Notes under the pieces: model-generated
Told to the model about the DNA's origin: nothing
The model's input: only the letters and a program-made list of their open reading frames with translations
Databases searched by the model: none
Program-made: the position numbers and the translations under genes
Shown here: one piece after another, positions 6,098-12,897 of the stretch
How positions within the stretch are numbered: position 1 is the stretch's first letter
How the letters are laid out: every line of letters starts with the position of its first letter
Source of the DNA: JBBPYR01 sp038199755
Lineage (GTDB): Bacteria > Chloroflexota > Ktedonobacteria > Ktedonobacterales > Ktedonobacteraceae
DNA: 14,862 nucleotides
Direction: 5' to 3'
Assembly (NCBI GenBank): GCA_038199755.1
Contig: JBBPYR010000138.1
Span: 1 to 14,862 of the forward strand

Positions 6098-7288
6098 TCA
6101 ATAGTTCGTGATGATCAAATGCTCGACATCCCTAGCATTCCTGTCCTGGAAGCTTACCAGATATTTTTTATCGAACATAGCAATCTTCAAACCAGCGTGA
6201 CTATACAAATCAAGAATGGCAGGGGTATTTTTGATAACCAGCAGAAATTGAGCTTCGCACTGCGTCAGTAAGTAGTGCGCAAGCCGCCGCTGCTCTCTCA
6301 TCGTAAACTCATTTTGTGCGTAGGTACTAAATTCGCTATCGTAAGGTGGGTCTAAAAAAATAAAGTCCTGCTTCTTGGGGACATGCCTGAGCAAAAAATC
6401 TTCAAAATCGCTATTCTCAATCACTGTCCCTTGCAGGTACTTTTGCAGCTCCACCGATTTCATATACGCAATTTTCTTGGCTAAATCTTTCTTATTGTAG
6501 GAAAGCCCGCCGTAAGGAACATTCAATTCACCCCGACTATTATACCTGAACATAGAGGCGTAAGCATTCTCTCTCACAAAAAAGAAAAGCGCAGCGGCCA
6601 GGTCAGCAGAGATAGCAAAGGGCCGAATATTATTGTACAGATACCGAAGATGCATATAAAACGCACTTTTCATAGCACTCTCAATATTCGCGTGAATATC
6701 CTGATCGGGCAACTGCCACTTCTTCTGCTCTATGGCTTTCATGCGCCTACTTTTACTCACCAAATTTCGCTCCAACTCGCGCATAAAGTTCTCAGTATCT
6801 TTCTTCAAGAAGGCTTCACACATGCACTTATATTCAACTTCATACCCCTGAATAAACACAGAGAACTTGTTTGCCAACTCAGCTTGTGAATACGCATCGA
6901 TCGCATACTGTTTATATATGTGAATAAGATAGCTCGCATTAGCATCTACAATCCTGCTTACATGGTGCCAAGCCACCACTAATGTATCCAGCGCATCAAA
7001 AAAGCCACGGTTGTTTGTAGCAATCATCATGTAAAGATTTACCAGTTCAGCAGACTTATCGTTGATATATTTTGTGCTGGCCTGCACCGAAAAGAAGACA
7101 GCACCGCCGCCAACAAATGGCTCATAATAGGCATCAAAGGGGGGAATGAAAGGGAGGATATATTTTAACTCTTGCTCTTTGCCGCCAGCCCACTTTACAA
7201 AAGAGCTTAGTTTAGCCGTTTGCCGTACCCGTACATCACGTGATATCGAGGTTTTCACGGCAACTTGTGTATCATTAGCCATGCTCAT
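6098..7288 (-). CDS. D12-class (Dam-like) DNA adenine methyltransferase with internal insertion
   Basis: Expected to transfer a methyl group from S-adenosylmethionine to adenine N6 in a short DNA site. The order of motifs is that of the alpha/D12 class: KWAGGK (32-37), YYEPFVGGGAVFF (54-66, cofactor loop), NVPYGG in the middle, and catalytic DPPY (313-316). At 396 residues it is some 110-120 longer than Dam or DpnM; the extra length lies mainly between about 90 and 220, where the target-recognition part is found, so specificity cannot be read from the sequence. No restriction endonuclease gene adjoins it, so it appears to be an orphan. Two 60-base stretches counted here gave about 43% G+C against 55% in accC, consistent with acquisition. 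Starts at 7288 and 7282 (both ATG) are possible, with AGGTG upstream. Confidence 0.92.
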   Translation of the reverse strand: MSMANDTQVAVKTSISRDVRVRQTAKLSSFVKWAGGKEQELKYILPFIPPFDAYYEPFVGGGAVFFSVQASTKYINDKSAELVNLYMMIATNNRGFFDALDTLVVAWHHVSRIVDANASYLIHIYKQYAIDAYSQAELANKFSVFIQGYEVEYKCMCEAFLKKDTENFMRELERNLVSKSRRMKAIEQKKWQLPDQDIHANIESAMKSAFYMHLRYLYNNIRPFAISADLAAALFFFVRENAYASMFRYNSRGELNVPYGGLSYNKKDLAKKIAYMKSVELQKYLQGTVIENSDFEDFLLRHVPKKQDFIFLDPPYDSEFSTYAQNEFTMREQRRLAHYLLTQCEAQFLLVIKNTPAILDLYSHAGLKIAMFDKKYLVSFQDRNARDVEHLIITNY

Positions 7289-7399
7289 TTACACCTATTC
7301 TAACTTGATATTACAATGTACCAGCACATACACCAAATAGCAAGCTGCATGACCACAAGTAGATGTTTTGATATAACGTCTCAATGTTTTAGGAGGAGC

Positions 7400-7819
7400 T
7401 CACGACTTGAGCACATCACGTGGCAGAAACATTAAATGCAATTGAGGAACACGAGTAAAATCGCTATCAGTTGTAACAAGTGTCAAGTCATAGACTAGAG
7501 CCGTAGCCGCGATCAGAGTATCGATGTCGCCAATAAGTCCGGGTCCATGTGGCGGTCGTAGTATGCGCCGGAGTTCTGCATACCGTTCAAGGATCGCATA
7601 GCTCAAACCATAAGCATAGACCTGTTTTAGGAGCACACGTAGCTCTGTTTGACGGCGAGTAAAGTCAGAAAAACTGTGGTTATACTCGCTGATTTCTCCA
7701 TAAACCAGAAGACTAGTGGCAGCTTGGTTGTTTTCTACCCACGGCTCTACGAGTGAGGCTACTTTCCGACCTTTGAGATACCCAGTTAAGATTGGGCTAT
7801 CAAGCAGATACTCTCTCAT
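7400..7819 (-). CDS. vapC: PIN-domain ribonuclease toxin, VapC type
   Basis: VapC toxins are metal-dependent endoribonucleases that stop translation by cutting tRNA or rRNA. This 139-residue protein has the PIN acidic set: D7 in LLDSPIL, E42 in LLVYGEI, D100 in GDIDTLIAATAL, and D118/D120 in TTDSDF. Length and spacing fit the family; the first motif reads DSP rather than the common DTN. Its ATG overlaps the stop of the upstream gene in an ATGA, so translation is probably coupled to the antitoxin, the usual order in such operons. It lies just upstream of the methyltransferase gene on the same strand, with 111 bases between, so read-through is possible. Confidence 0.9.
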   Translation of the reverse strand: MREYLLDSPILTGYLKGRKVASLVEPWVENNQAATSLLVYGEISEYNHSFSDFTRRQTELRVLLKQVYAYGLSYAILERYAELRRILRPPHGPGLIGDIDTLIAATALVYDLTLVTTDSDFTRVPQLHLMFLPRDVLKS

Positions 7820-8067
7820 AATTCAATGAGAGGTGTTGGCTGAGTCGTATGACGCATGCGATCAAAGGCTTCTACTTCGTCATCCCACGCTAAATCATGC
7901 CATGCCCCTGCAAGACTTTTACCCTTCTCTCGAACTTGGTTCATCTCGATATTTGGGATCGATTCAAAAGGTTCAGTAATTACCTCAAGCTGTGCTGCAA
8001 CCTCCTCCTGTAGTTCTGGGGGAAGCTTTTCAATCCGCGTCAGCACTTGCTGCAATCGCTCAATCAT
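7816..8067 (-). CDS. Antitoxin of the PIN-domain toxin, DUF2281-like
   Basis: This 83-residue protein precedes and overlaps the PIN toxin gene by four bases, the standard position of the antitoxin. The N-terminal half (RIEKLPPELQEEVAAQLEVI, residues 12-31) resembles the short helical LPPELQEEV motif of DUF2281-type antitoxins. The C-terminal half (about 45-83) is acidic and Trp-containing, a likely segment for wrapping the toxin active site. No AbrB, ribbon-helix-helix or HTH DNA-binding domain is recognisable, so autoregulation is uncertain. AGGAG (minus strand, 8077-8073) lies five bases before the ATG and fixes the start. A small palindrome, GTGTAACAC, lies about 40 bases upstream and could be an operator. 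Confidence 0.8.
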   Translation of the reverse strand: MIERLQQVLTRIEKLPPELQEEVAAQLEVITEPFESIPNIEMNQVREKGKSLAGAWHDLAWDDEVEAFDRMRHTTQPTPLIEL

Positions 8068-8207
8068 TGGTTCTCCTCGTTTCAGTGAATAGTAGTTTTT
8101 TTAAGTGTAACACATGAGAGGCAGAAAAACTATTGTTGAGCCAGTTCTACGATTCTTATAGCAAGACATCAGCCACCAAGCCATTTGCTGGTATGCATCC
8201 TCGATGG

Positions 8208-8216
8208 TGTTATAAT
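8208..8216 (+). promoter_or_regulatory. Extended -10 promoter of tilS-hpt
   Basis: TGTTATAAT is a perfect extended -10 (TGN plus TATAAT) with no good -35 at the usual distance. Transcription would start near 8223, giving a leader of about 40 bases to tilS. Confidence 0.6.
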
Positions 8217-8260
8217 TGGGCTACAACGTAGCGTAAGAAACAAGCACTACATAGGCAACC

Positions 8261-9733
8261 ATGTTAGAGATAATCACAGCCTTTATCGAGCAGCATGCAC
8301 TGCTGCCAGCAAGCGGCATACTTGTCGTTGCCGTCTCAGGTGGCACGGACTCCCTGTGCCTACTCCACCTGTTGCATCGACTCTGTGGACGCGACAAACG
8401 CTATCCGCACGTGCAACTTCACGTGGCGCACCTCAACCACCAACTACGACCAGAGGTCAGCACCCAGGAAGCCGCCAGCGTTACCGCGCTCGTACAGTCC
8501 TGGGGTCTGCCCATTACCGTTGGCGTCACCGCTGTACCAGAGCTGGCACGCCGGGAGCAACGTTCGCTGGAAGATGCCGCACGCACGGCACGCTATCGTT
8601 TTTTACGCGCGGTAGCGCGCACCCTTCAGGCCAATGCCATCGCGGTAGCCCACCACCAGGACGACCAAGTAGAGACGCTGCTCCTACACTGGCTACGCGG
8701 CGGTGGCATCGCCAGCATGGTAGGGCTACAGCCGCGCCTACACGACATCATTCGTCCCTTACTCTGCGTAACCCATGCCGAAACCGTGGCCTATTGTCGG
8801 CAGCAGCAACTCACCCCCATAGAAGATGCTAGCAACCAGGATGTACGCTTCCAGCGCAACCGTATCCGCCACGAACTACTACCCTTGCTCGAAGCCATGA
8901 ATCCAGGATTTCGCGCCACCCTGCTCAGAAATGCAGAGGTGATGCGTGTCGATGCTGCATGGATAGAGCAGCAGATTGATGCGGCGTGGCCAGCGATTGT
9001 CATCTCTGCAAGCAGCACGCCAGCTACGATCCAACTCCACGTTCCCACCTTGCTCACCTTGCCGCTAAGCCTGCAACGTCACCTGTTACGCCGCGTCACG
9101 AGCACATTATGCGCGGGACAATCGCCGCTCGAACTGCGTCACTATCATCTGATCGACCAACTCCTCCACCGTCCGGCCAGCATAGAAACAGTCTCCCTGG
9201 ACCTACCCGGCCATCTCCAAACCACCCGCACCGGCGACACTCTCACCGTACGGGCGACATTCATGACGCCCTCTCCCCCCTCTCCCCCTACGCCCAACCC
9301 GCCCGCGCCCGCCATTCTCCCCATTCCTGGTCATATCTCGGTGCCAGGGACAACATGGAGCGCAAAGGCAGAGTATGTATCAGACGAAAGGCGACAGATC
9401 ATGCAGCAGACAGAGCAAGACCTGCCCTCCCTCTTGCATTTGCTCAACGCCACTCGCTATGTTGTGTATATTGATGCCGACAGCATCGCGGACAACCTAC
9501 AGGTACGCACAAGGCGAGCCGGTGATCGCATGCGCCCACTAGGGATGTCCCATGAAAAGAAAATACAGGATATACTAATAGATAAACACGTTGCACGTAT
9601 CGAGCGAGATAACATCCCGCTCTTTTTCTCACATGAAACCTGTATCTGGCTGGCTGGCATTTGTCTTGCAGACACCGTCCGTTTGACCAGCACAACACAG
9701 CGTATGGTTCGATTAACCATCGAACCATCATAG
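8261..9733 (+). CDS. tilS: tRNA(Ile)-lysidine synthetase
   Basis: TilS uses ATP and lysine to convert C34 of the CAU-anticodon isoleucine tRNA to lysidine, which changes its decoding from AUG to AUA and its charging from Met to Ile; it is normally essential. The 490-residue protein begins with the N-type ATP pyrophosphatase domain: PP-loop SGGTDS (26-31), AHHQDDQVET (130-139) and the EDASNQDVRFQRNRIRHELLP segment. A substrate-binding middle region follows, then the C-terminal TilS domain (about 405-490, RAGDRMRPLG with KKIQDILID). Between them is a Pro-rich linker (about 335-351), longer than usual. The start follows only a weak AGG. It is followed after 35 bases by hpt, a pairing conserved across many bacteria, though the commonly adjoining ftsH is absent. 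Confidence 0.95.
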   Translation: MLEIITAFIEQHALLPASGILVVAVSGGTDSLCLLHLLHRLCGRDKRYPHVQLHVAHLNHQLRPEVSTQEAASVTALVQSWGLPITVGVTAVPELARREQRSLEDAARTARYRFLRAVARTLQANAIAVAHHQDDQVETLLLHWLRGGGIASMVGLQPRLHDIIRPLLCVTHAETVAYCRQQQLTPIEDASNQDVRFQRNRIRHELLPLLEAMNPGFRATLLRNAEVMRVDAAWIEQQIDAAWPAIVISASSTPATIQLHVPTLLTLPLSLQRHLLRRVTSTLCAGQSPLELRHYHLIDQLLHRPASIETVSLDLPGHLQTTRTGDTLTVRATFMTPSPPSPPTPNPPAPAILPIPGHISVPGTTWSAKAEYVSDERRQIMQQTEQDLPSLLHLLNATRYVVYIDADSIADNLQVRTRRAGDRMRPLGMSHEKKIQDILIDKHVARIERDNIPLFFSHETCIWLAGICLADTVRLTSTTQRMVRLTIEPS

Positions 9734-9768
9734 GAACTTATCGTTAATCCACATAAGTGAGGTGAATT

Positions 9769-10347
<579 letters not shown>

Positions 10348-10349
10348 CA

Positions 10350-10421
10350 CAGGGATGATATAACTACAAGCAAAAACGGTGGATGTGTCCACCGTTTTTG
10401 CTTGTAGTTATATCATCCCTG
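10350..10421. terminator. Perfect 34-bp-arm hairpin between convergent genes
   Basis: The arms 10350-10383 and 10388-10421 are exactly complementary with a TGTG loop. Each arm holds an A5 or T5 tract next to the G+C-rich tip, so it can end transcripts from both sides. The stop and last four codons of the leftward gene at 10408 lie in the right arm. It shares a 17-base stretch (16 identical) with the palindrome at 5305-5379. Confidence 0.85.
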
Positions 10422-10635
10422 GCAGTTCTCTTTCGAAGATTCTCAATCCATGTGGGCTAGGTTTTAAGCTGACGCGGCCCAGAATGCGCGACCCGCGCTG
10501 TTCTATCCATGCCTGCGCTTTCTGCTCGGCCTCCTCCTCAGAAACCGCATAGAAGGGATACAGTTCATCGGCAAAGCCAATATCGCAAGTAAGAATCCAG
10601 AGCATTTTTGTGGGCAACACATGGTCCTCTGTCAT
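10408..10635 (-). CDS. Conserved-looking 75-residue protein of unknown function
   Basis: I do not recognise a family. The product is soluble, acidic, with no membrane segment or Cys pair. Residues 12-30 (LWILTCDIGFADELYPFYA) look like a beta strand entering a loop, residues 31-48 (VSEEEAEQKAQAWIEQRG) like an amphipathic helix, and the rest (ILGRVSLKPSPHGLRIFER) like strands: a small alpha/beta fold. GGAG about ten bases before the ATG and a near-consensus promoter at 10691-10719 support a real gene. It is convergent with hpt, and its end (PGMI and stop) is encoded inside their shared hairpin. It is divergent from the XRE regulator, which might control it. Confidence 0.7.
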   Translation of the reverse strand: MTEDHVLPTKMLWILTCDIGFADELYPFYAVSEEEAEQKAQAWIEQRGSRILGRVSLKPSPHGLRIFERELPGMI

Positions 10636-10690
10636 CGTAAAACTTCTCCAATAGTGTGTTTATTTCTAGTAAGTGGCTGGAACCCTCTTA

Positions 10691-10719
10691 ATTATGCAGA
10701 ATTTGGTGTATTATGTCAA
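10691..10719 (-). promoter_or_regulatory. Near-consensus promoter for the 75-residue gene
   Basis: On the minus strand TTGACA (10719-10714) is followed after exactly 17 bases by CATAAT (10696-10691). The leader would be about 50 bases to the ATG at 10635. Confidence 0.6.
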
Positions 10720-10721
10720 TG

Positions 10722-10749
10722 AATATACTATACATAGGATAAAAGTCAA
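10722..10749 (-). promoter_or_regulatory. Second leftward promoter, with GTCAATGA direct repeats
   Basis: TTGACT (10749-10744), 16 bases, TATATT (10727-10722) on the minus strand. Both leftward -35 boxes fall in plus-strand direct repeats GTCAATGA at 10715-10722 and 10745-10752, exactly 30 bases apart (about three helical turns). This could be an operator for the divergent XRE protein. Confidence 0.4.
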
Positions 10750-10807
10750 TGACAAAGAGCCTATGGAATAATTCTTAACTGAGTTCAAAATCGACTATCA
10801 TGCACCT

Positions 10808-11173
10808 ATGAGCAAAGATAATCAGCAGCAACCAACCAACCTGGAAGAGTTCCTGGTTCAGGCGATGAAAGAGCGCGACATGTCAATGGCCGCACTCGCA
10901 CGTGCAGCGGGCCTCTCGAAACAAGCCGTATTTACCTACATGAATGGGGCTCGTCCCACCTTAGAGAGTTGTCGCAAACTCGCTTTCTATCTCAATGAAC
11001 CAATCAGCAAAATTATCAGCCTATCCTACAAAGACGTGGATAGTAGACGTTTGCAATCATTGATAGAAACATATTTAGAACTACCTGACATGCAAAAGCA
11101 CACGGCTGAAGATATGATGCAGGTGTTGTTGCGCGAAGCGAGACGCACGAGCGAGGAACAAGAACAGGAATAG
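10808..11173 (+). CDS. XRE-family helix-turn-helix regulator
   Basis: A 121-residue protein with a Cro/C1-type HTH domain at about residues 12-68: MSMAALARAAGLSKQAVFTYMNGARPTLESCRKLAFYL shows the typical helix 2-turn-helix 3 and the following helix. The tail (about 75-121) is helical and charged and may mediate dimerisation. No sensor domain is present. It probably represses or activates nearby genes; the divergent 75-residue gene and the 30-bp-spaced GTCAATGA repeats in the intergenic region are the natural targets, but this is inference. The ATG at 10808 has no Shine-Dalgarno sequence, and I could not find a confident promoter, so a leaderless transcript is possible. An 18-bp-arm hairpin follows. 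Confidence 0.88.
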   Translation: MSKDNQQQPTNLEEFLVQAMKERDMSMAALARAAGLSKQAVFTYMNGARPTLESCRKLAFYLNEPISKIISLSYKDVDSRRLQSLIETYLELPDMQKHTAEDMMQVLLREARRTSEEQEQE

Positions 11174-11196
11174 CACCCCTAAAAGCGGGAATTATA

Positions 11197-11247
11197 GGCA
11201 GAAAGAGACATCTCATGTAATATCTGCACGAGATGTCTCTTTCTGCC
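11197..11247 (+). terminator. 18-bp-arm hairpin after the XRE gene
   Basis: Perfect arms 11197-11214 and 11230-11247 with a 15-base loop, 23 bases after the XRE stop. There is only a short CGTTTG after the stem, so termination rests on the stem or on a factor. It separates the XRE gene from the accC operon. Confidence 0.6.
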
Positions 11248-11290
11248 CGTTTGCGCTTGTCCCCCCGCCGCAAGGCTGTTGCCAAGTCCG

Positions 11291-11332
11291 TATCCGTAGG
11301 CCCCACACGACGAGGTTTTCTCGCCTGTAGGG
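11291..11332. repeat. Possible decayed relative of the palindromic element at the window end
   Basis: CCGTAGG (11294-11300), a CGAG-loop-CTCG mini-hairpin (11311-11323) and CGCCTGTAGGG follow in the order of CCGTAGG, CGAGGCG..TCGCCTGT in the element at 14697-14802. The outer stem is lost. Apart from the terminator and promoter, nothing else was seen in 11174-11441. Confidence 0.3.
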
Positions 11333-11370
11333 AAGCTCATGCCTATGAAAAGTAGGTGGGTGGTTCAGTA

Positions 11371-11379
11371 TGATATAAT
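11371..11379 (+). promoter_or_regulatory. Extended -10 promoter of the accC operon
   Basis: TGATATAAT is a perfect extended -10. No -35 consensus is visible. Transcription would start near 11386, giving a leader of about 55 bases before the accC ATG and about 27 before the upstream ORF. Confidence 0.55.
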
Positions 11380-11412
11380 TTCCATAACATCCAAATAAGG
11401 AGTGCGGTGCGC

Positions 11413-11460
11413 ATGCCTGGTGGTGTGTGCGCCCATGCTATATGTTTCGTAAGATTTTAA
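11413..11460 (+). CDS. Possible 15-codon leader ORF overlapping the accC start
   Basis: ATG at 11413 opens a 15-codon frame (MPGGVCAHAICFVRF) ending with TAA at 11458-11460, so it overlaps the first codons of accC in another frame. It is the reading frame best placed to use AAGGAG at 11397-11402 (ten bases upstream; an in-frame GTG at 11407 is four bases away). It could be a regulatory leader, or simply chance. Nothing in the peptide suggests a function of its own. Confidence 0.3.
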   Translation: MPGGVCAHAICFVRF

Positions 11461-12791
11461 TTGCCAATCGCGGCGAGATCGCGTTGCGCGTCATTCGTGC
11501 GTGTCGTGAGATGGGTATTCGTAGCATCATTGCACATTCGGTGGCAGACCGCAATTCGCTCCCCGTGCGCATGGCCGATGAGCGAATCTGTATTGGGCCC
11601 GGGCCGAGTAGTAAGAGCTATTTGAACATCCCTAATATTATTCAGGCCGCCCTCATATCTAACGCCGAGGCCATTCATCCTGGCTATGGCTTTCTTTCCG
11701 AGAACACCAGCTTCGCCGAAATTTGTCGCGACGTGAATATTGCCTTTATCGGCCCCACGGCTGAGGTAATGGCAGTTATGGGCGATAAGGTATCAGCACG
11801 CGAGGCCATGACCAAGGCGGGTCTGCCGACCTTAACCGGCACACCCGTTGTACGCACCGTCAGCGATGCCCTCGAAGCTGCCAAGAGCATTGGTTTCCCT
11901 TTAATGCTCAAAGCAGTTGCAGGCGGCGGCGGACGTGGCATCCGTTTAATCAAACGGCCAGACGAGTTTGAGCGCACCTTCACCCTGGCACAAAACGAGG
12001 TACGTGAAGCCTTCCGCGACGATGGTATTTACTTTGAACGCTACCTTGAGCGTGCTCGTCACGTCGAGATACAGGTATTGGTCGATAGCAAAGGCAACGG
12101 CGTCCACCTGGGCGAACGAAACTGCTCTTGCCAACGCCGCAACCAGAAGGTACTTGAAGAGTCGCCCAGCCCGCATCTGTCTGAGCGTATGCGTCATGAC
12201 ATGGGTACAAAGGCCATTAAAGCCGTACAAAAGGTCGGCTATCGCAACGCGGGCACACTGGAATTCCTGGTTGATGAACACAACCACTACTATTTCATGG
12301 AGATGAACACACGTCTCCAGGTCGAACATCCCGTTACCGAGTTAGTAACAAGCATTGACCTGGTAAAAGAGCAAATTCGCATCGCAGCTGGCCTGCCACT
12401 AGAGCTCAAGCAAACGGATGTGCAGTTTAGAGGCCACGCCATCGAGTGCCGCATCAACGCGGAGGATACCGACAACGATTTTCGCCCCCAGACGGGCACC
12501 ATCGAACGCTATCTTCCTCCCGGTGGGCCGGGCGTGCGTGTTGATAGCCACCTGTTCGCGGGCTATGAGATACCGCCACACTACGACTCGCTGCTCTCCA
12601 AGCTGATCGTGTGGGCCGATACACGCGACGACGCGATTGCGCGTATGCAGCGCGCCTTAGAGGAATATGTGATCGAAGGCGTGGCAACGACCATTCCATT
12701 TCATCAACGCCTGCTCAAGCATCCTGCCTTCATCAGTGGCGAAACCTACACACGCTTCATTCAAGAAGAAGCTGTAGCGTTGGGGATATAA
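11442..12791 (+). CDS. accC: Biotin carboxylase subunit of acetyl-CoA carboxylase
   Basis: It carboxylates the biotin of the carrier protein with bicarbonate and ATP, the first half-reaction of malonyl-CoA synthesis. The 449-residue protein has all three domains: N-terminal MFRKILIANRGEIALRVIRA with HPGYGFLSEN; ATP-grasp with the Gly-rich GGGGRGIR (161-168), ERNCSCQRRNQKVLEESPSP and EMNTRLQVEHPVTE (E287, N289, R291 matching E. coli E288, N290, R292); and the C-terminal domain with ECRINAED and GTI. The ATG at 11442 gives the standard N-terminus; an in-frame GTG at 11427 would add five residues. It lacks an adjacent ribosome binding site, the only good one lying 40 bases upstream. It heads the accC-fabF-accB set. 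Pyruvate or propionyl-CoA carboxylase subunits look similar, but the fabF and short BCCP neighbours favour AccC. Confidence 0.93.
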   Translation: MFRKILIANRGEIALRVIRACREMGIRSIIAHSVADRNSLPVRMADERICIGPGPSSKSYLNIPNIIQAALISNAEAIHPGYGFLSENTSFAEICRDVNIAFIGPTAEVMAVMGDKVSAREAMTKAGLPTLTGTPVVRTVSDALEAAKSIGFPLMLKAVAGGGGRGIRLIKRPDEFERTFTLAQNEVREAFRDDGIYFERYLERARHVEIQVLVDSKGNGVHLGERNCSCQRRNQKVLEESPSPHLSERMRHDMGTKAIKAVQKVGYRNAGTLEFLVDEHNHYYFMEMNTRLQVEHPVTELVTSIDLVKEQIRIAAGLPLELKQTDVQFRGHAIECRINAEDTDNDFRPQTGTIERYLPPGGPGVRVDSHLFAGYEIPPHYDSLLSKLIVWADTRDDAIARMQRALEEYVIEGVATTIPFHQRLLKHPAFISGETYTRFIQEEAVALGI

Positions 12792-12845
12792 TTAAGAAAC
12801 ACATTTGCCTGAGCATCCGCGAGGGCAATACGTAGTAAAAAGGCT

Positions 12846-12866
12846 GAACATCTACAAAGGATGTTC
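12846..12866 (+). other. Small hairpin in the accC-fabF gap
   Basis: GAACATC (12846-12852) and GATGTTC (12860-12866) pair perfectly around a 7-base loop, 31 bases before fabF. It is followed by TTGT only, so it is at most a weak attenuator or an operator. It does not match the FapR box. Confidence 0.35.
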
Positions 12867-12897
12867 TTGTAACATACACATAACTGGAGGTGACTTA

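Noticed and set aside
6098..8067. Complete restriction-modification or new defence system
   Set aside because: No nuclease other than the PIN toxin, no helicase or sensor gene; adjacency alone does not support a joint system.
8185..8832. 215-codon plus-strand frame over the start of tilS
   Set aside because: Arg/Thr/His-rich out-of-frame translation of tilS, starting before the tilS promoter.
9538..9553. TAGGGATGTCCC in tilS, similar to the repeat at 3864
   Set aside because: It lies in a conserved coding segment (RPLGMSHEKK) and lacks the rest of the repeat, so it is coincidence.
11427..11441. GTG start for accC adding five residues
   Set aside because: The protein from ATG 11442 begins exactly as AccC proteins do, and no ribosome binding site is placed for the GTG.
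12805..12897. Upstream extension of fabF
   Set aside because: The extra 31 residues resemble nothing in FabF, include the 12846-12866 hairpin, and the near-perfect GGAGGTGA points to 12898.
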